A DNA stretch of 64,000 nt. It comes from Mycolicibacterium arenosum. GTDB lineage: Bacteria; Actinomycetota; Actinomycetes; Mycobacteriales; Mycobacteriaceae. Below, one piece after another: positions 45,201-54,933 of the stretch. The first letter of the stretch is position 1; every line of letters begins with the position of its first letter. Both the position numbers and the translations under genes were made by a program. The notes under the pieces are model-generated. The model made no database searches and was not told the DNA's origin. It was given only the letters and a program-made list of their open reading frames with translations. The stretch lies in contig NZ_JANDBD010000011.1 of the NCBI RefSeq assembly GCF_024320865.1, positions 124,001 to 188,000 on the forward strand, read 5' to 3'.

Positions 45201-47945
45201 GTGGGGGACGTCGCATCGCTTGATGCCCACGATTTCCTGACCCGTGCGACGTTCAGCCCCGTCGGCTTGGTCATCGAGGGCGCGATGGGCATCGGCAAGA
45301 CCACGCTCTGGTCGACCGTCGTCGAGCAGGCCAGGGAGCGGGGTTTCCGCGTGCTCTCCGCGCGCGCCGTGCAGGCCGAGTCCGTGCTGGCCTACGCGGT
45401 CGTCGCGGATCTGCTCGCCGACGCCGATCCCGCGCTGATCGACGGACTCTCCGCGGTCCAGCGCATCGCCGTGGACCGCGTGTTGCTCAACGACCGGTCG
45501 GACGGGCTGGCCACCGACCAGCGCGTGACCGCTGCGGCCTTCACGTCGATCGTGGGGTCGATGGCAGAGCAGGGCCCGTTGCTGATCGCGATCGACGACG
45601 TGCAGTGGCTCGACGCGTCCACCCGCGCGGTGATCGGCTTCGCGGCGCGACGGCTCAAGGGCGGCATCGGAATCCTGGTCACCGAACGCACCGGCGGCGT
45701 GAGCCACGGCAGCACGCACACGTGGCTGCAGATGTCGGCCGGTCTGGCGTCGCTGCTCGTGCGCCCGATGCCCTTCGGCACGCTGCACGCCGTGGTCCAG
45801 AAACGTCTCGGCCGCTCGTTCGCGAAGTCGACGATGACCCGGATCCACGAGATCTCCGGCGGCAACCCGTTTTTCGCCATTGAACTGGCGCGGTCGATCG
45901 TGGACTCCGGCGGCGGCACCGGCCGGGAGACGCTGTCGGCGACGCTCTCGGAGGTCATGCGGCTGCGGCTCGCCCCACTCAGCTCCGACGTACGGGAGGC
46001 GCTTCTCGCGGCGTCCTGCGTGGCCGATCCGACGGTGGACGTCGTGGCGGCCGCCATCGACCAGGCGATCTACGACGTGGTGGAGACCCTCGAGTTCGCG
46101 GAGAACGACGGCGTGGTGACCCTCGACGGCAACCACATCCGCTTCGAGCACCCGCTGCTGGCCCACGGGGTGTACACCCAAGCCAGTGCGGCGGACCGGC
46201 GGCGCATGCACCGCGCGCTGGCGGGCGTCGAAACCCACCCCGAGCTCAAGGCGCGGCATCTGGCTCTCGCCACTGTGAGCACCGACCCCGACACGCTCAA
46301 GGCACTCGACGCGGCGGCGGAAGCGGCGACGGCGCGTGGTGCGCCCGCCGCCGCCGCGGAACTCTTCGAGCTGGCCATTCAGCGCGGCGGCGACACCCCG
46401 ATGCGTCGGTTCCGCGCCGCGGCCAGCCTGCTCGCCGCGGGTGATGCGATCGCCGGACGCGCCATGCTGGAGCCGGCGATCGACACCATGCCGCCGGGCA
46501 CCATGCGCGCCGCCGCCCTGAATCTCCTTGCCGGCCTGTGTGTTCACGCCAACCGGTACCTCGAGGCGATCGGTCATCTCACGGCCGCGTTGCCGCACGC
46601 CGCCGAGAACCCGCTGCTGCAGGTGCAGACTCTGCAGATGCTGTCGCTCACGCAGCTGGCCGACGGCGCGTTCGAGGAGTCGCTGCACAACGCGGAACTC
46701 GCCGTCGCCGAGGCCGAGCAACTCGGCATCCCACCGCTGACCAGCCAGGTGCTCACCATGTGGGTGATGGCCAACTGCGTCTGCGGCAACGGCGTCGACG
46801 AGGCGGCCAACGCCAGGGCGCTCGCGATGGAGGATCACGGCCTGAACGTGCCCATCGCGTTCCGGGCCAGCGCGAGCAACGCGCAACTGCTCGCCTGGAA
46901 GGGTGATCTCGTCGCTGCGCGGGCGCAGATCGCCGACGTTCGCCGCCGCAGCGAGGAGCGCGGCGCGGAGTCCGACCTGCTCCACGTCGCCATCCCGACT
47001 CTTCAGATCGAACTGTGGAGCGGCAACTTCGACCACGCCGAGGCGGTCGTCCGGGACATCGTCGAACGGGCCGAAGATGTCGGCGGGGAACAGCCGACCG
47101 TCATGGCGCAGACCGCCCGAACGGTCATGGCGGCGTATCGCGGCCGCGTCGACGAGGCGCGCATCTACGGCGGCCTCGCTCTCGAGGCGGCGGAACTGTC
47201 CGGTGCGCGACGGGTCGGGGAGTGGCCGACGATGATGCTCGGGTTCCTCGAGACGTCGCTGGGCAATTACCCTGCGGCGCTGAACATCCTGCGTGACTTC
47301 ATCGTGCGGTTTCCCACGACGCCGACCGGTACCGAGCTGAGCACCGCGACGTTCATCCCCGACGCGGTCGAGGCGCTGGTGGCGGTCGGCCGCGCGGACG
47401 AGGCCGAACCGCTGGTGGCAGCGCTCGAGGACAACGGTGCGAGGCTGGACCGCCCGTGGATGCTCGCCGTTGGGGCACGGTGTCGCGCAATCGTTCTCGC
47501 GGCCGACGGGGATCTGCCGGGGGCGCTGGCGGCCGCGCGACTGGCCGTGGTCGAGCACCAGCGCCTGTCGATGCCGTTCGAGCTGGCGCGGACACAGGTC
47601 GTGTTGGGCGAACTGCTCCGCAGGAGTAGGCAGAAGGGTGCGGCCCAGACCCTGAACGAGGCGGTCGCGGCGTTCGATCGGATGGGTGCCGCACTGTGGG
47701 CGCAGCGGGCCAGGGACGAGCTGTCCCGCACCGTCGTGGGTCGCACGGACGGCGTGGACCTGACACCGGGGGAGCGGCGCGTCGCCGAGCGGGCGGCGGC
47801 CGGGCTGTCCAACAAGGAGATCGCCGTCGAGTTGCACGTGTCGGTCAAGACCGTGGAGAGCAACCTCAGCAACGCCTACCGCAAGCTCGGTATCCGCTCG
47901 CGCTCGCAACTGGCCGGCCGGCTGGCCGACGCCGTCGCCACCTGA
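45201..47945 (+). CDS. Large LuxR-family ATPase regulator (LAL/MalT-like)
   Basis: This 914-residue protein starts at a GTG. The Walker A motif EGAMGIGKTTLW is near residue 27 and Walker B-like LLIAIDDVQWLD near residue 128. A TPR-like helical middle region occupies about residues 330-830. The C-terminal LuxR HTH is LTPGERRVAERAAAGLSNKEIAVELHVSVKTVESNLSNAYRKLGI. Such proteins hydrolyse ATP as they bind a ligand and then activate transcription. The target genes are unknown. The stop is 4 nt before the convergent methyltransferase. Confidence 0.92.
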   Translation: MGDVASLDAHDFLTRATFSPVGLVIEGAMGIGKTTLWSTVVEQARERGFRVLSARAVQAESVLAYAVVADLLADADPALIDGLSAVQRIAVDRVLLNDRSDGLATDQRVTAAAFTSIVGSMAEQGPLLIAIDDVQWLDASTRAVIGFAARRLKGGIGILVTERTGGVSHGSTHTWLQMSAGLASLLVRPMPFGTLHAVVQKRLGRSFAKSTMTRIHEISGGNPFFAIELARSIVDSGGGTGRETLSATLSEVMRLRLAPLSSDVREALLAASCVADPTVDVVAAAIDQAIYDVVETLEFAENDGVVTLDGNHIRFEHPLLAHGVYTQASAADRRRMHRALAGVETHPELKARHLALATVSTDPDTLKALDAAAEAATARGAPAAAAELFELAIQRGGDTPMRRFRAAASLLAAGDAIAGRAMLEPAIDTMPPGTMRAAALNLLAGLCVHANRYLEAIGHLTAALPHAAENPLLQVQTLQMLSLTQLADGAFEESLHNAELAVAEAEQLGIPPLTSQVLTMWVMANCVCGNGVDEAANARALAMEDHGLNVPIAFRASASNAQLLAWKGDLVAARAQIADVRRRSEERGAESDLLHVAIPTLQIELWSGNFDHAEAVVRDIVERAEDVGGEQPTVMAQTARTVMAAYRGRVDEARIYGGLALEAAELSGARRVGEWPTMMLGFLETSLGNYPAALNILRDFIVRFPTTPTGTELSTATFIPDAVEALVAVGRADEAEPLVAALEDNGARLDRPWMLAVGARCRAIVLAADGDLPGALAAARLAVVEHQRLSMPFELARTQVVLGELLRRSRQKGAAQTLNEAVAAFDRMGAALWAQRARDELSRTVVGRTDGVDLTPGERRVAERAAAGLSNKEIAVELHVSVKTVESNLSNAYRKLGIRSRSQLAGRLADAVAT

Positions 47946-47949
47946 GGCG

Positions 47950-48858
47950 TCAGCCCAGCACTGCGCTGACGTAGCTCAGGTCGCCGAACGAGGCGGTCAG
48001 TTCGTTGTCAGGGAACTCGAAACCGTTGTCCGCGTGTGCGGCTCGGGCGTCGATCTCGGTGACCGTCCAGCCGAGCCCACCGAGGTGGTCGACGACGTTG
48101 GTGCGCTCACCCGTGAAGACGAGCTGCTCCATGTCGATGGTCGAGCCGAGCTCGCGCATCTTGTCCGTGATCTCCCTGGGCCTGCCGCCGACGAACGTCG
48201 CCACGTCGTGCACCCGCTCGGTCGCCAGTCGGCTACCGGGCGCCGAGAGGGTGGTGATGGCGTCGAAGAGCTTGTCCTGGGCGTCCGACGGCAGGTAGAT
48301 CAAAAGCCCCTCGGCGATCCACGCCGTCGGCTGGGAGGGGTCGAAGCCGTTGTCACGCAGTGCCTTCGGCCAGTCCTCGCGCAGATCGACGGCGACGACG
48401 CGATGGGTGACGCGGGGCGCGGCGCCCAATCCGGCCAGCGTCCGGGTTTTGAAGGCGATGACTTCGGGCTGGTCGACCTCGTAGACGACGGTGCCCTGCG
48501 GCCACGGCAGCCGGTAGGAGCGCGCGTCCAGACCCGCGGCGAGGATCACCGCCTGGCGTACGCCCGCCGCCGCCGCGTCCAGGAACAACTGGTCGAAGAA
48601 CCGGGTGCGGACCGCCATGCTCTCGGCTGCCAGCCGCACAGTGAACGACGGGTCGACGTCTTCGAACGCGACCTCACCATCGAGGATCCGGTTGACGAAG
48701 TCCACGCCGACCGCCCGCACCAGCGGCTCGGCGAACGGATCGTCGATGAGCCCCTCGCGGTGAGCGAGGACGCGCTGCCCCGCCACCATGGTCGCCGTCG
48801 CGCCGACGCTCGACGCGAGATCCCAACTGTCACCGGGACTTCTGCTCGTTCTGTCCAT
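47950..48858 (-). CDS. SAM-dependent methyltransferase (LCMT-like), copy 1
   Basis: This 302-residue member of the mycobacterial leucine carboxyl methyltransferase-like family has the N-terminal DSWDLASSVGATATMV, the SAM-binding AVILAAGLDARSYRLPWP, and IAEGLLIYLP. Substrates are unknown for most members. It is the last of three tandem minus-strand paralogues; about ten nucleotides separate it from copy 2. Confidence 0.92.
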   Translation of the reverse strand: MDRTSRSPGDSWDLASSVGATATMVAGQRVLAHREGLIDDPFAEPLVRAVGVDFVNRILDGEVAFEDVDPSFTVRLAAESMAVRTRFFDQLFLDAAAAGVRQAVILAAGLDARSYRLPWPQGTVVYEVDQPEVIAFKTRTLAGLGAAPRVTHRVVAVDLREDWPKALRDNGFDPSQPTAWIAEGLLIYLPSDAQDKLFDAITTLSAPGSRLATERVHDVATFVGGRPREITDKMRELGSTIDMEQLVFTGERTNVVDHLGGLGWTVTEIDARAAHADNGFEFPDNELTASFGDLSYVSAVLG

Positions 48859-48868
48859 AGTTCCCTCG

Positions 48869-49777
48869 CTACGTCAGCGTCGCGGCGAGGTACCCGGAGT
48901 TGGAGCCCTCGAACGCCAGCATCTCATCGTCGGGTCGGAACCCCTGCGCGGCGAAGGCCTGCTCGGTCGTGAGCAGTTCCGTACGCCACCCCTTCGCGGC
49001 CAAGTAGTCGGCGGCCGTATTCCGCTCGCCCGCGTAGAACAGGTCGGCGAGGTTGATGCTCGAGCCGATGCGGCGCGACCGCTCGGTGAGCTTGTCCGCC
49101 CAGTCGTCCGGAAGGCTCGACATGTCCATCTGCTCGGTGGCGATCCGGCTGCCCGGCGCGGACAGTGCCGTCACGTCGTCGAGCAGCTTGTCCTGCGCTG
49201 CGGGCGGCAGGTAGATCAACAGCCCCTCGGCGATCCACGCCGTCGGTCGGCTCGCGTCGAAGCCCGCGGCGGTCAGGGCGGCGGGCCAGTCGTCGCGCAG
49301 GTCGATCGCGACGGTGCGCCGCTGCGCCGACGGTTCGGCGCCCAGTTCGGCGAGCGTGTTCGACTTGAAGGTGATCACCTCGGGCTGGTCGAGTTCGAAC
49401 ACCGTGGTGCCCGTGGGCCAGGGCAGGCGGTAGGCGCGGGTATCCAGTCCGGCGGCGAGGATGACCGCCTGCCGGATGCCGGCTTCGGTTGCAGCGGTGA
49501 AGAAGTCGTCGAAGAACCGGGTGCGTACCGTCATCTGCTCGCTCATCGCGCGCCTGTTGAGCACCGGGTCGTCAGTTCCGACCCTGCCCTCGATGAGGTC
49601 GACGAAGTGCTGGATGCCGACGGCGCGGACCAGTGGCTCGGCGAATCGGTCGTCGAGTAATGCATCCGGCCCCTGCGATGCGATGGCGCGAGACGCGGCG
49701 ACCGCCGTCGCCGTTGCTCCCACGCTGGTGGCCAGATCCCAGCTGTCCCCGTCGAACCGGGTGTCGGTGTTCGTCAT
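48869..49777 (-). CDS. SAM-dependent methyltransferase (LCMT-like), copy 2
   Basis: This 302-residue protein has the same family hallmarks (DSWDLATSVGATATAV, AAGLDTRAYRLPWP, WIAEGLLIYLPP). It is the middle of a three-gene tandem array that corresponds in place to the Rv0725c-Rv0731c region. The three proteins are alike in length and motif order but clearly diverged, so the duplications are old. Confidence 0.92.
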   Translation of the reverse strand: MTNTDTRFDGDSWDLATSVGATATAVAASRAIASQGPDALLDDRFAEPLVRAVGIQHFVDLIEGRVGTDDPVLNRRAMSEQMTVRTRFFDDFFTAATEAGIRQAVILAAGLDTRAYRLPWPTGTTVFELDQPEVITFKSNTLAELGAEPSAQRRTVAIDLRDDWPAALTAAGFDASRPTAWIAEGLLIYLPPAAQDKLLDDVTALSAPGSRIATEQMDMSSLPDDWADKLTERSRRIGSSINLADLFYAGERNTAADYLAAKGWRTELLTTEQAFAAQGFRPDDEMLAFEGSNSGYLAATLT

Positions 49778-49789
49778 TCGGTGAGCTCC

Positions 49790-50695
49790 TCAACTCAGTG
49801 TGGCCGTCACGGCCAACGATTCGCGCATCGGCGCCAGCAAATCGTTCTCGGGGAAGTCGCGGTTGTAGCGCGCGAACATCTCGGATCGGGGTGCGGTCGT
49901 CACCCGCCACCCGTGCTCGGTGAGGTAGTCGGCGACGGCGCGTCGCTCACCGGCGTAGAAGAGGTCGGGGAGGTTGACGCGGAAGCCGTGGTCGCCCCAC
50001 GCGTCGCTGACGGCGGCCGCGCGCTCGCTCATGCTCGCGCCGCCGTCGGGGTGGTATTCCGTCGCCAGCGCGCTACCCGGCGCGGACATGGCGGTGATGT
50101 CGTCGAACAGCCTGTCCTGCGCCTCGGGCGGGAGGTAGACGAGCAGTCCCTCGGTGCTCCACGCCGTCGGCAGTGCCGGATCGAAGCCCGCGCTGCGCAG
50201 CGCAGCGGGCCAGTCGTCGCGCAGATCCACCGCGACGATCCGCCGATCGCACGTCGGATGCGCACCCAGGTGCGTCATCGCAGCGGTCTTGGCCTCGATG
50301 ACCTGAGGCTGATCCAGTTCGAAGACCGTCGCGCCGTCCGGCCAGGGCAGCCGGTAGGCGCGGGAGTCCAGACCCGAGGCCAGGATCACCGACTGCTGGA
50401 CACCGTCCCTCGAGGCGTTCAGGAAGAAGTCGTCGAAGAACCGCGTGCGCACCGCCATGATCGTCGTCATCAGGCGGGCCACCCCGCTGTCGTCGGCGTC
50501 CCCGACGTCGAGGGTCCCGTCGACGAGCTTGGTGAAGAAGTCGATGCCGACCGCGCGGACCAGACCCTCGGCGTAGGGGTCGCTGATCAGCGCGTCCGGC
50601 TCGCGGGAGGCGAGGGCGCGCGCCGCCGCGACCATGGTGGCCGTCGCGCCCACACTCGACGCCAGATCCCAGCTATCCGAGTCCGAACGCGTCAT
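49790..50695 (-). CDS. SAM-dependent methyltransferase (LCMT-like), copy 3
   Basis: This 301-residue protein has DSWDLASSVGATATMV, ASGLDSRAYRLPWP and STEGLLVYLPPEAQ. The glycine-rich SAM loop begins with Ser rather than Ala, and Ile-Ala-Glu of the other copies is Ser-Thr-Glu here, a small change near the pocket. It is the first of the array and divergent from secY. Confidence 0.9.
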   Translation of the reverse strand: MTRSDSDSWDLASSVGATATMVAAARALASREPDALISDPYAEGLVRAVGIDFFTKLVDGTLDVGDADDSGVARLMTTIMAVRTRFFDDFFLNASRDGVQQSVILASGLDSRAYRLPWPDGATVFELDQPQVIEAKTAAMTHLGAHPTCDRRIVAVDLRDDWPAALRSAGFDPALPTAWSTEGLLVYLPPEAQDRLFDDITAMSAPGSALATEYHPDGGASMSERAAAVSDAWGDHGFRVNLPDLFYAGERRAVADYLTEHGWRVTTAPRSEMFARYNRDFPENDLLAPMRESLAVTATLS

Positions 50696-50932
50696 CGCGG
50701 TCCCCGATCAATAGTTAGGTGATGTAATGACTTCGGCCGACTGTACGCCCGTTCCTGACCGCACGGGTGGGCGGTGATTCTGCTCCTGACTGTTACTCTC
50801 GTAGACTGTTCGACGCGCGACGTCGCTGGCTGCGGGAATGCTCCGCGACCTGGTACGCGGAACGCGCACGACTTAACCAAACGCTGGTAACAGCCCCGTA
50901 GGCATGCCGCTCCCGGCTGCGCAGGAGGAAGA

Positions 50933-52258
50933 GTGCTTTCGGCTTTCATCTCGTCGTTGCGGACGGCCGACCTCAGGCGCAAGATCCTCTTCACGCTTGG
51001 CATCGTCATCCTGTACCGCGTCGGCGCCTCGGTGCCGTCTCCCGGTGTCAACTACCCCAACGTGCAGAAATGCATCGAACAGGTGCAGGGCGGCGACTCG
51101 GCGCAGATCTACTCGCTGATCAACCTGTTCTCCGGTGGCGCCCTGCTGCAGCTGTCGGTGTTCGCGGTCGGCGTAATGCCGTACATCACCGCGAGCATCA
51201 TCGTGCAGCTGCTCACCGTCGTCATCCCGCGCTTCGAACAGCTGCGCAAGGAAGGCCAGTCCGGCCAGGCCAAGATGACGCAGTACACGCGGTACCTGTC
51301 GATCGCGCTGGCGATCCTGCAGGCCACCTCGATCGTCGCGCTCGCGGCCAACGGCGGCCTGCTGCAGGGCTGCTCGCTGGACATCATCCAGGACTCGGGC
51401 ATCTTCACCCTCGTCGTCATCGTGCTGGTGCTGACCGCGGGCGCCGCGCTCGTCATGTGGATGGGTGAGCTCGTCACCGAGCGCGGCATCGGCAACGGTA
51501 TGTCGCTGCTGATCTTCGCGGGCATCGCCGCCCGCATCCCGGCCGAGGGCAAGACCATCCTCGACAGCCGCGGCGGCCCCGTCTTCGCCGCGGTCTGCGT
51601 CGCCGCGCTGATCATCATCATCGGCGTCGTGTTCGTCGAGCAGGGCCAGCGCCGCATCCCGGTGCAGTACGCCAAGCGCATGGTGGGCCGCCGCATGTAC
51701 GGCGGCACGTCGACCTACCTGCCGCTCAAGGTCAACCAGGCCGGCGTCATCCCGGTGATCTTCGCGTCGTCGCTGATCTACATCCCGCACCTGATCACCC
51801 AGCTGATCACCAGCGGTAGCCCGGACGCCGCCAACGGCTGGTGGTCGAAATTCGTCGCGAACTACCTGACTAACCCGGCCAGCCCCGCCTACATCGCGAT
51901 CTACTTCGGGTTGATCATCTTCTTCACGTACTTCTACGTGTCGATCACGTTCAACCCCGACGAGCGCGCCGACGAGATGAAGAAGTTCGGTGGCTTCATC
52001 CCCGGCATCCGACCCGGTAAGCCCACCGCCGACTATCTGCGCTACGTGCTCAGTCGCATTACGCTTCCCGGATCGATCTACCTCGGTGTGATCGCCGTGC
52101 TGCCGAACCTCTTCCTCGAGATCGGCAACACCGGCTCGGTGCAGAACCTGCCGTTCGGTGGCACTGCGGTGCTCATCATGATCGGCGTCGGACTCGACAC
52201 CGTGAAGCAGATCGAGAGCCAGCTCATGCAGCGCAATTACGAAGGGTTCCTCAAGTGA
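50933..52258 (+). CDS. secY: Preprotein translocase subunit SecY
   Basis: This 441-residue protein with ten expected transmembrane helices includes the conserved PGVNYPNVQKC, the plug region SGGALLQLSVFAVGVMPYITASIIVQLL and the cytosolic loop GGFIPGIRPGKPTADYL. It forms the SecYEG channel. The GTG start follows AGGAGGAA. A TAGACT hexamer at 50802-50807 could be the -10 of its promoter. The 237-nt region 50696-50932 is otherwise without a gene. Confidence 0.98.
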   Translation: MLSAFISSLRTADLRRKILFTLGIVILYRVGASVPSPGVNYPNVQKCIEQVQGGDSAQIYSLINLFSGGALLQLSVFAVGVMPYITASIIVQLLTVVIPRFEQLRKEGQSGQAKMTQYTRYLSIALAILQATSIVALAANGGLLQGCSLDIIQDSGIFTLVVIVLVLTAGAALVMWMGELVTERGIGNGMSLLIFAGIAARIPAEGKTILDSRGGPVFAAVCVAALIIIIGVVFVEQGQRRIPVQYAKRMVGRRMYGGTSTYLPLKVNQAGVIPVIFASSLIYIPHLITQLITSGSPDAANGWWSKFVANYLTNPASPAYIAIYFGLIIFFTYFYVSITFNPDERADEMKKFGGFIPGIRPGKPTADYLRYVLSRITLPGSIYLGVIAVLPNLFLEIGNTGSVQNLPFGGTAVLIMIGVGLDTVKQIESQLMQRNYEGFLK

Positions 52259-52800
52259 GAATCGTTTTGCTTGGCCCGCCCGGCGCGGGCAAGGGCACCC
52301 AGGCGGAGAAGCTGGCCGAGAAGCTGCAGATCCCGCACATCTCGACGGGCGACCTGTTCCGGTACAACATCACCAACGAGACCGAGCTCGGCCTCGAGGC
52401 CAAGAAGTACCTCGACGCGGGCGACCTCGTCCCCGCCACGCTCACCAATGCGCTCGTCGACGACCGGCTCGACAACGCCGACGCGGCGGAGGGATTCATC
52501 CTCGACGGGTACCCGCGCTCGGTCGAGCAGGCCGAAGCACTGCGCGACATGCTCGCCAAGCGCAGCCTCAAGCTCGACGCGGTCGTCGAGTTCCGGGTCT
52601 CCGAGGACGAGTTGCTGACGCGGTTGAAGTCGCGCGGCCGGGCCGACGACACCGAGGACGTCATCCTCAACCGCATGAAGGTCTACCGCGACGAGACCGC
52701 TCCGCTGCTCGACTACTACTCGGCAGAGCTGAAGACGGTTGACGCCATCGGCAGCCTCGACGAGGTGTTCGCGCGAGCACTGCAGGCTCTCGGCAAGTAA
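52255..52800 (+). CDS. adk: Adenylate kinase
   Basis: The 181-residue protein has the P-loop GPPGAGKGTQAE at residues 7-18 and the NMP-binding and FILDGYPRS motifs. The LID is the short form without zinc cysteines, as usual in mycobacteria. It interconverts ATP, ADP and AMP. The start overlaps the secY stop (GTGA). Confidence 0.98.
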   Translation: MRIVLLGPPGAGKGTQAEKLAEKLQIPHISTGDLFRYNITNETELGLEAKKYLDAGDLVPATLTNALVDDRLDNADAAEGFILDGYPRSVEQAEALRDMLAKRSLKLDAVVEFRVSEDELLTRLKSRGRADDTEDVILNRMKVYRDETAPLLDYYSAELKTVDAIGSLDEVFARALQALGK

Positions 52801-53603
52801 TGATCGGCCTGCCGGGGCTGCGTAGTCGCAAGGTCGTTCCGCAGCGGACCCCTGGTGAACTCGACGCCATGGCGGCGGCCGGGGCGCTGGTCGCGGCCGC
52901 CTTGCAGGCGGTGCGCGCTGCGGCGGCACCGGGTGTCTCGACGCTCGATCTCGATCGCGTCGCCGAAGCCGTCATCCGGGACGGGGGCGGCATCCCGTCG
53001 TTCCTCGGCTATCACGGGTTCCCCGCCAGCATCTGCTCGTCGGTCAACGACCGCGTCGTGCACGGCATCCCGACGGCCGACGAGATCCTCGCCTCGGGCG
53101 ACCTGGTGTCCATCGACTGCGGCGCGATCCTCGACGACTGGCACGGTGACTCGGCGTTCACGTTCGGTGTCGGCCCGCTGATCCCCGCCGACGAGTTGCT
53201 GTCCGAGGCGACCCGGCTCTCGATGGAGGCGGGCATCGCCGCGATGGTGCCGGGCAACCGGCTCACCGACGTCTCGCACGCCATCGAGACCGGGACCCAC
53301 GACGCCGAGGAGGCGCACGGCCGCACGTACGGCATCGTCGCAGGCTACGGCGGCCACGGCATCGGCAGGCAGATGCACATGGACCCGTTCCTGGCCAACG
53401 AGGGTGCTCCCGGCCGCGGGCCGTACCTGGCACCCGGTTCGGTGCTGGCCATCGAGCCGATGCTCACGCTCGGCACCGTCAACACCAAGGTGCTCGCCGA
53501 CGAGTGGACCGTCGTCACGTCCGACGGCAGCCGCGCCGCGCACTGGGAGCACACCGTTGCCGCAACCGAGGACGGGCCGCGCATTCTGACGCTTCCTGCG
53601 TGA
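52800..53603 (+). CDS. map: Methionine aminopeptidase, type I
   Basis: This 267-residue pita-bread enzyme shows the metal-ligand segments IDCGAILDDWHGDSAF, GYGGHGIGRQMH and AIEPMLT, and SSVNDRVVHGIP with a substrate-site His. It removes the initiator Met from nascent proteins. Its ATG overlaps the adk stop. Confidence 0.97.
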   Translation: MIGLPGLRSRKVVPQRTPGELDAMAAAGALVAAALQAVRAAAAPGVSTLDLDRVAEAVIRDGGGIPSFLGYHGFPASICSSVNDRVVHGIPTADEILASGDLVSIDCGAILDDWHGDSAFTFGVGPLIPADELLSEATRLSMEAGIAAMVPGNRLTDVSHAIETGTHDAEEAHGRTYGIVAGYGGHGIGRQMHMDPFLANEGAPGRGPYLAPGSVLAIEPMLTLGTVNTKVLADEWTVVTSDGSRAAHWEHTVAATEDGPRILTLPA

Positions 53604-53616
53604 TCTGACGTCCGAC

Positions 53617-53646
53617 TGAACCGCTCAGCGGTCCGCAGCGTGTTAA
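53617..53646 (+). promoter_or_regulatory. SigL-type autoregulatory promoter of sigL
   Basis: TGAACC (53617-53622), a 16-nt spacer and CGTGTTAA (53639-53646) match the SigL consensus I recall, TGAACC-N16-18-CGTgtaa. It lies 16 nt before the sigL ATG at 53663. A positive feedback loop restrained by RslA is the expected circuit. Confidence 0.82.
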
Positions 53647-53662
53647 CCAGCGGAGGTTGGGA

Positions 53663-54178
53663 ATGGACGATCACGAGGCCGCCATGATGCGGGTGCTCTA
53701 CGACGAGCACGCCGGCGCACTATGGCGCTACGTCATGCGGCTCACCGGTGACGCGGCACGCGCCGAGGACGTCGTCCAGGAGACACTGCTGCGTGCCTGG
53801 CGGCATCCGGAGGTGAGCGCCGACACCGATCGGCCCGCGCGCGCCTGGCTGTTCACGGTGGCCCGCAACCTCATCATCGACGAACGCCGCAGCGCGCGAT
53901 GGCGCAACGAGACGGGCACCGCCGAGGTGGAGGCCATCGCCGACCGCGCGGGACCCGACGAGGTCGACGGCGCCCTGGACCGGCTGCTGCTCGGCACCGC
54001 GATGAGTGAGCTGTCCGCCGACCACCGCGCCGTCGTTCTCCGCGCGTACTACAAGGGTCTCAGCGTCGCGCAGATCGCGGCTGATCTGCAGATCGCCGAG
54101 GGCACCGTGAAATCGCGGTTGCACTACGCGGTCCGCGCGTTGCGGCTCAACCTGCAGGAGATGGGGGTGACACGATGA
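53663..54178 (+). CDS. sigL: ECF sigma factor SigL
   Basis: The protein has 171 residues from ATG 53663, preceded by GGAGG. Region 2 includes LYDEHAGALWRYVMRLTGDAARAEDVVQETLLRAWRHPE. Region 4 includes LSADHRAVVLRAYYKGLSVAQIAADLQIAEGTVKSRLHYAVRAL. Position after secY-adk-map and before a zinc-type anti-sigma gene matches sigL of M. tuberculosis (Rv0735). SigL is known for envelope and secondary-metabolism targets. Confidence 0.93.
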   Translation: MDDHEAAMMRVLYDEHAGALWRYVMRLTGDAARAEDVVQETLLRAWRHPEVSADTDRPARAWLFTVARNLIIDERRSARWRNETGTAEVEAIADRAGPDEVDGALDRLLLGTAMSELSADHRAVVLRAYYKGLSVAQIAADLQIAEGTVKSRLHYAVRALRLNLQEMGVTR

Positions 54179-54885
54179 TGCCGTCTGGAGACCGGTACGT
54201 GACGTGGGACGCCGCGTACGTCCTGGGCTCGCTGTCCAGCGCCGAACGGCGCGAGTACGAGGCGCACCTGGAGATGTGCGACCGGTGCCGCACCGCCGTG
54301 GCCGACCTCAGCGGCATGCCGGCGCTGCTGGCGATGCTCGACACCGCCGACGTGGAGGCGCTGACGAGCGAACAGGAGCCGCCGCCGTTGCGTCCCGAGC
54401 TGCGCCAGCAGGTGCTCGACAGGGTGCGGTGGCGCCGCCGCCGTGCGCGGCTGCTGACCACGGTGGTCGTCAGCATGGCCGCGGCCGTGCTCGCCACCGG
54501 GTTGGTGATCGCGATTCGGCCGGAACTCGTCGGCCTGCAGAGCGGCGCGACGACGCAGTCCACCGCGCAGGAACTTCCGATGACCGAGCTCGTCGAGACG
54601 CCGTTCAGCGCCACCGTGGCGCTGAACAGCTTCGCCTGGGGCACGCGCATCGACATGGCGTGCTCGTACGGCGACTGGTCGGGTGGCGGCGGTCCGCCGC
54701 CGAGCAATCTCGGCATGGTCGTCGTCGATCGCGACGGCCGTCGCGCGCAGATCGCCACCTGGCTGGGAATGTCCGGGGCCACGGCGCTGCCCAGCGGCAA
54801 CACGCCGACGCCGATCGCCGACATCGCGTCGGTGCAGCTGGTGTCGGCCGACACCGGGAAGGTGCTGCTCGAGCGGACGCTGTGA
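54175..54885 (+). CDS. rslA: Anti-sigma factor RslA (ZAS type)
   Basis: This 236-residue membrane protein has the zinc-binding motif His31-X3-Cys35-X2-Cys38 (HLEMCDRC), which binds and holds SigL, a transmembrane helix at about 92-114, and an external domain that includes a Cys. In the known system oxidation releases SigL. Its ATG overlaps the sigL stop. Confidence 0.93.
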   Translation: MMPSGDRYVTWDAAYVLGSLSSAERREYEAHLEMCDRCRTAVADLSGMPALLAMLDTADVEALTSEQEPPPLRPELRQQVLDRVRWRRRRARLLTTVVVSMAAAVLATGLVIAIRPELVGLQSGATTQSTAQELPMTELVETPFSATVALNSFAWGTRIDMACSYGDWSGGGGPPPSNLGMVVVDRDGRRAQIATWLGMSGATALPSGNTPTPIADIASVQLVSADTGKVLLERTL

Positions 54886-54929
54886 GTTCACCGGGCAGGT
54901 GAACCCCGGTGCCGCCCGCATCGTGTCAC
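54886..54929 (+). promoter_or_regulatory. Second SigL-type promoter and inverted repeat, upstream of the biosynthetic operon
   Basis: TGAACC (54900-54905), 16 nt and CGTGTCAC (54922-54929) repeat the sigL promoter with identical spacing. An inverted repeat GTTCACC/GGTGAAC (54886-54904, 5-nt spacer) covers the -35 element, so a regulator could block it. The gene ATG at 54934 lies just after the -10, where the start site is expected, which implies a leaderless message. Confidence 0.75.
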
Positions 54930-54933
54930 CGGT

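Noticed and set aside
44760..47909. A 1049-codon minus-strand ORF opposite sppA and the LuxR gene
   Set aside because: It mirrors a strongly supported LuxR ATPase frame and shows only shadow composition.
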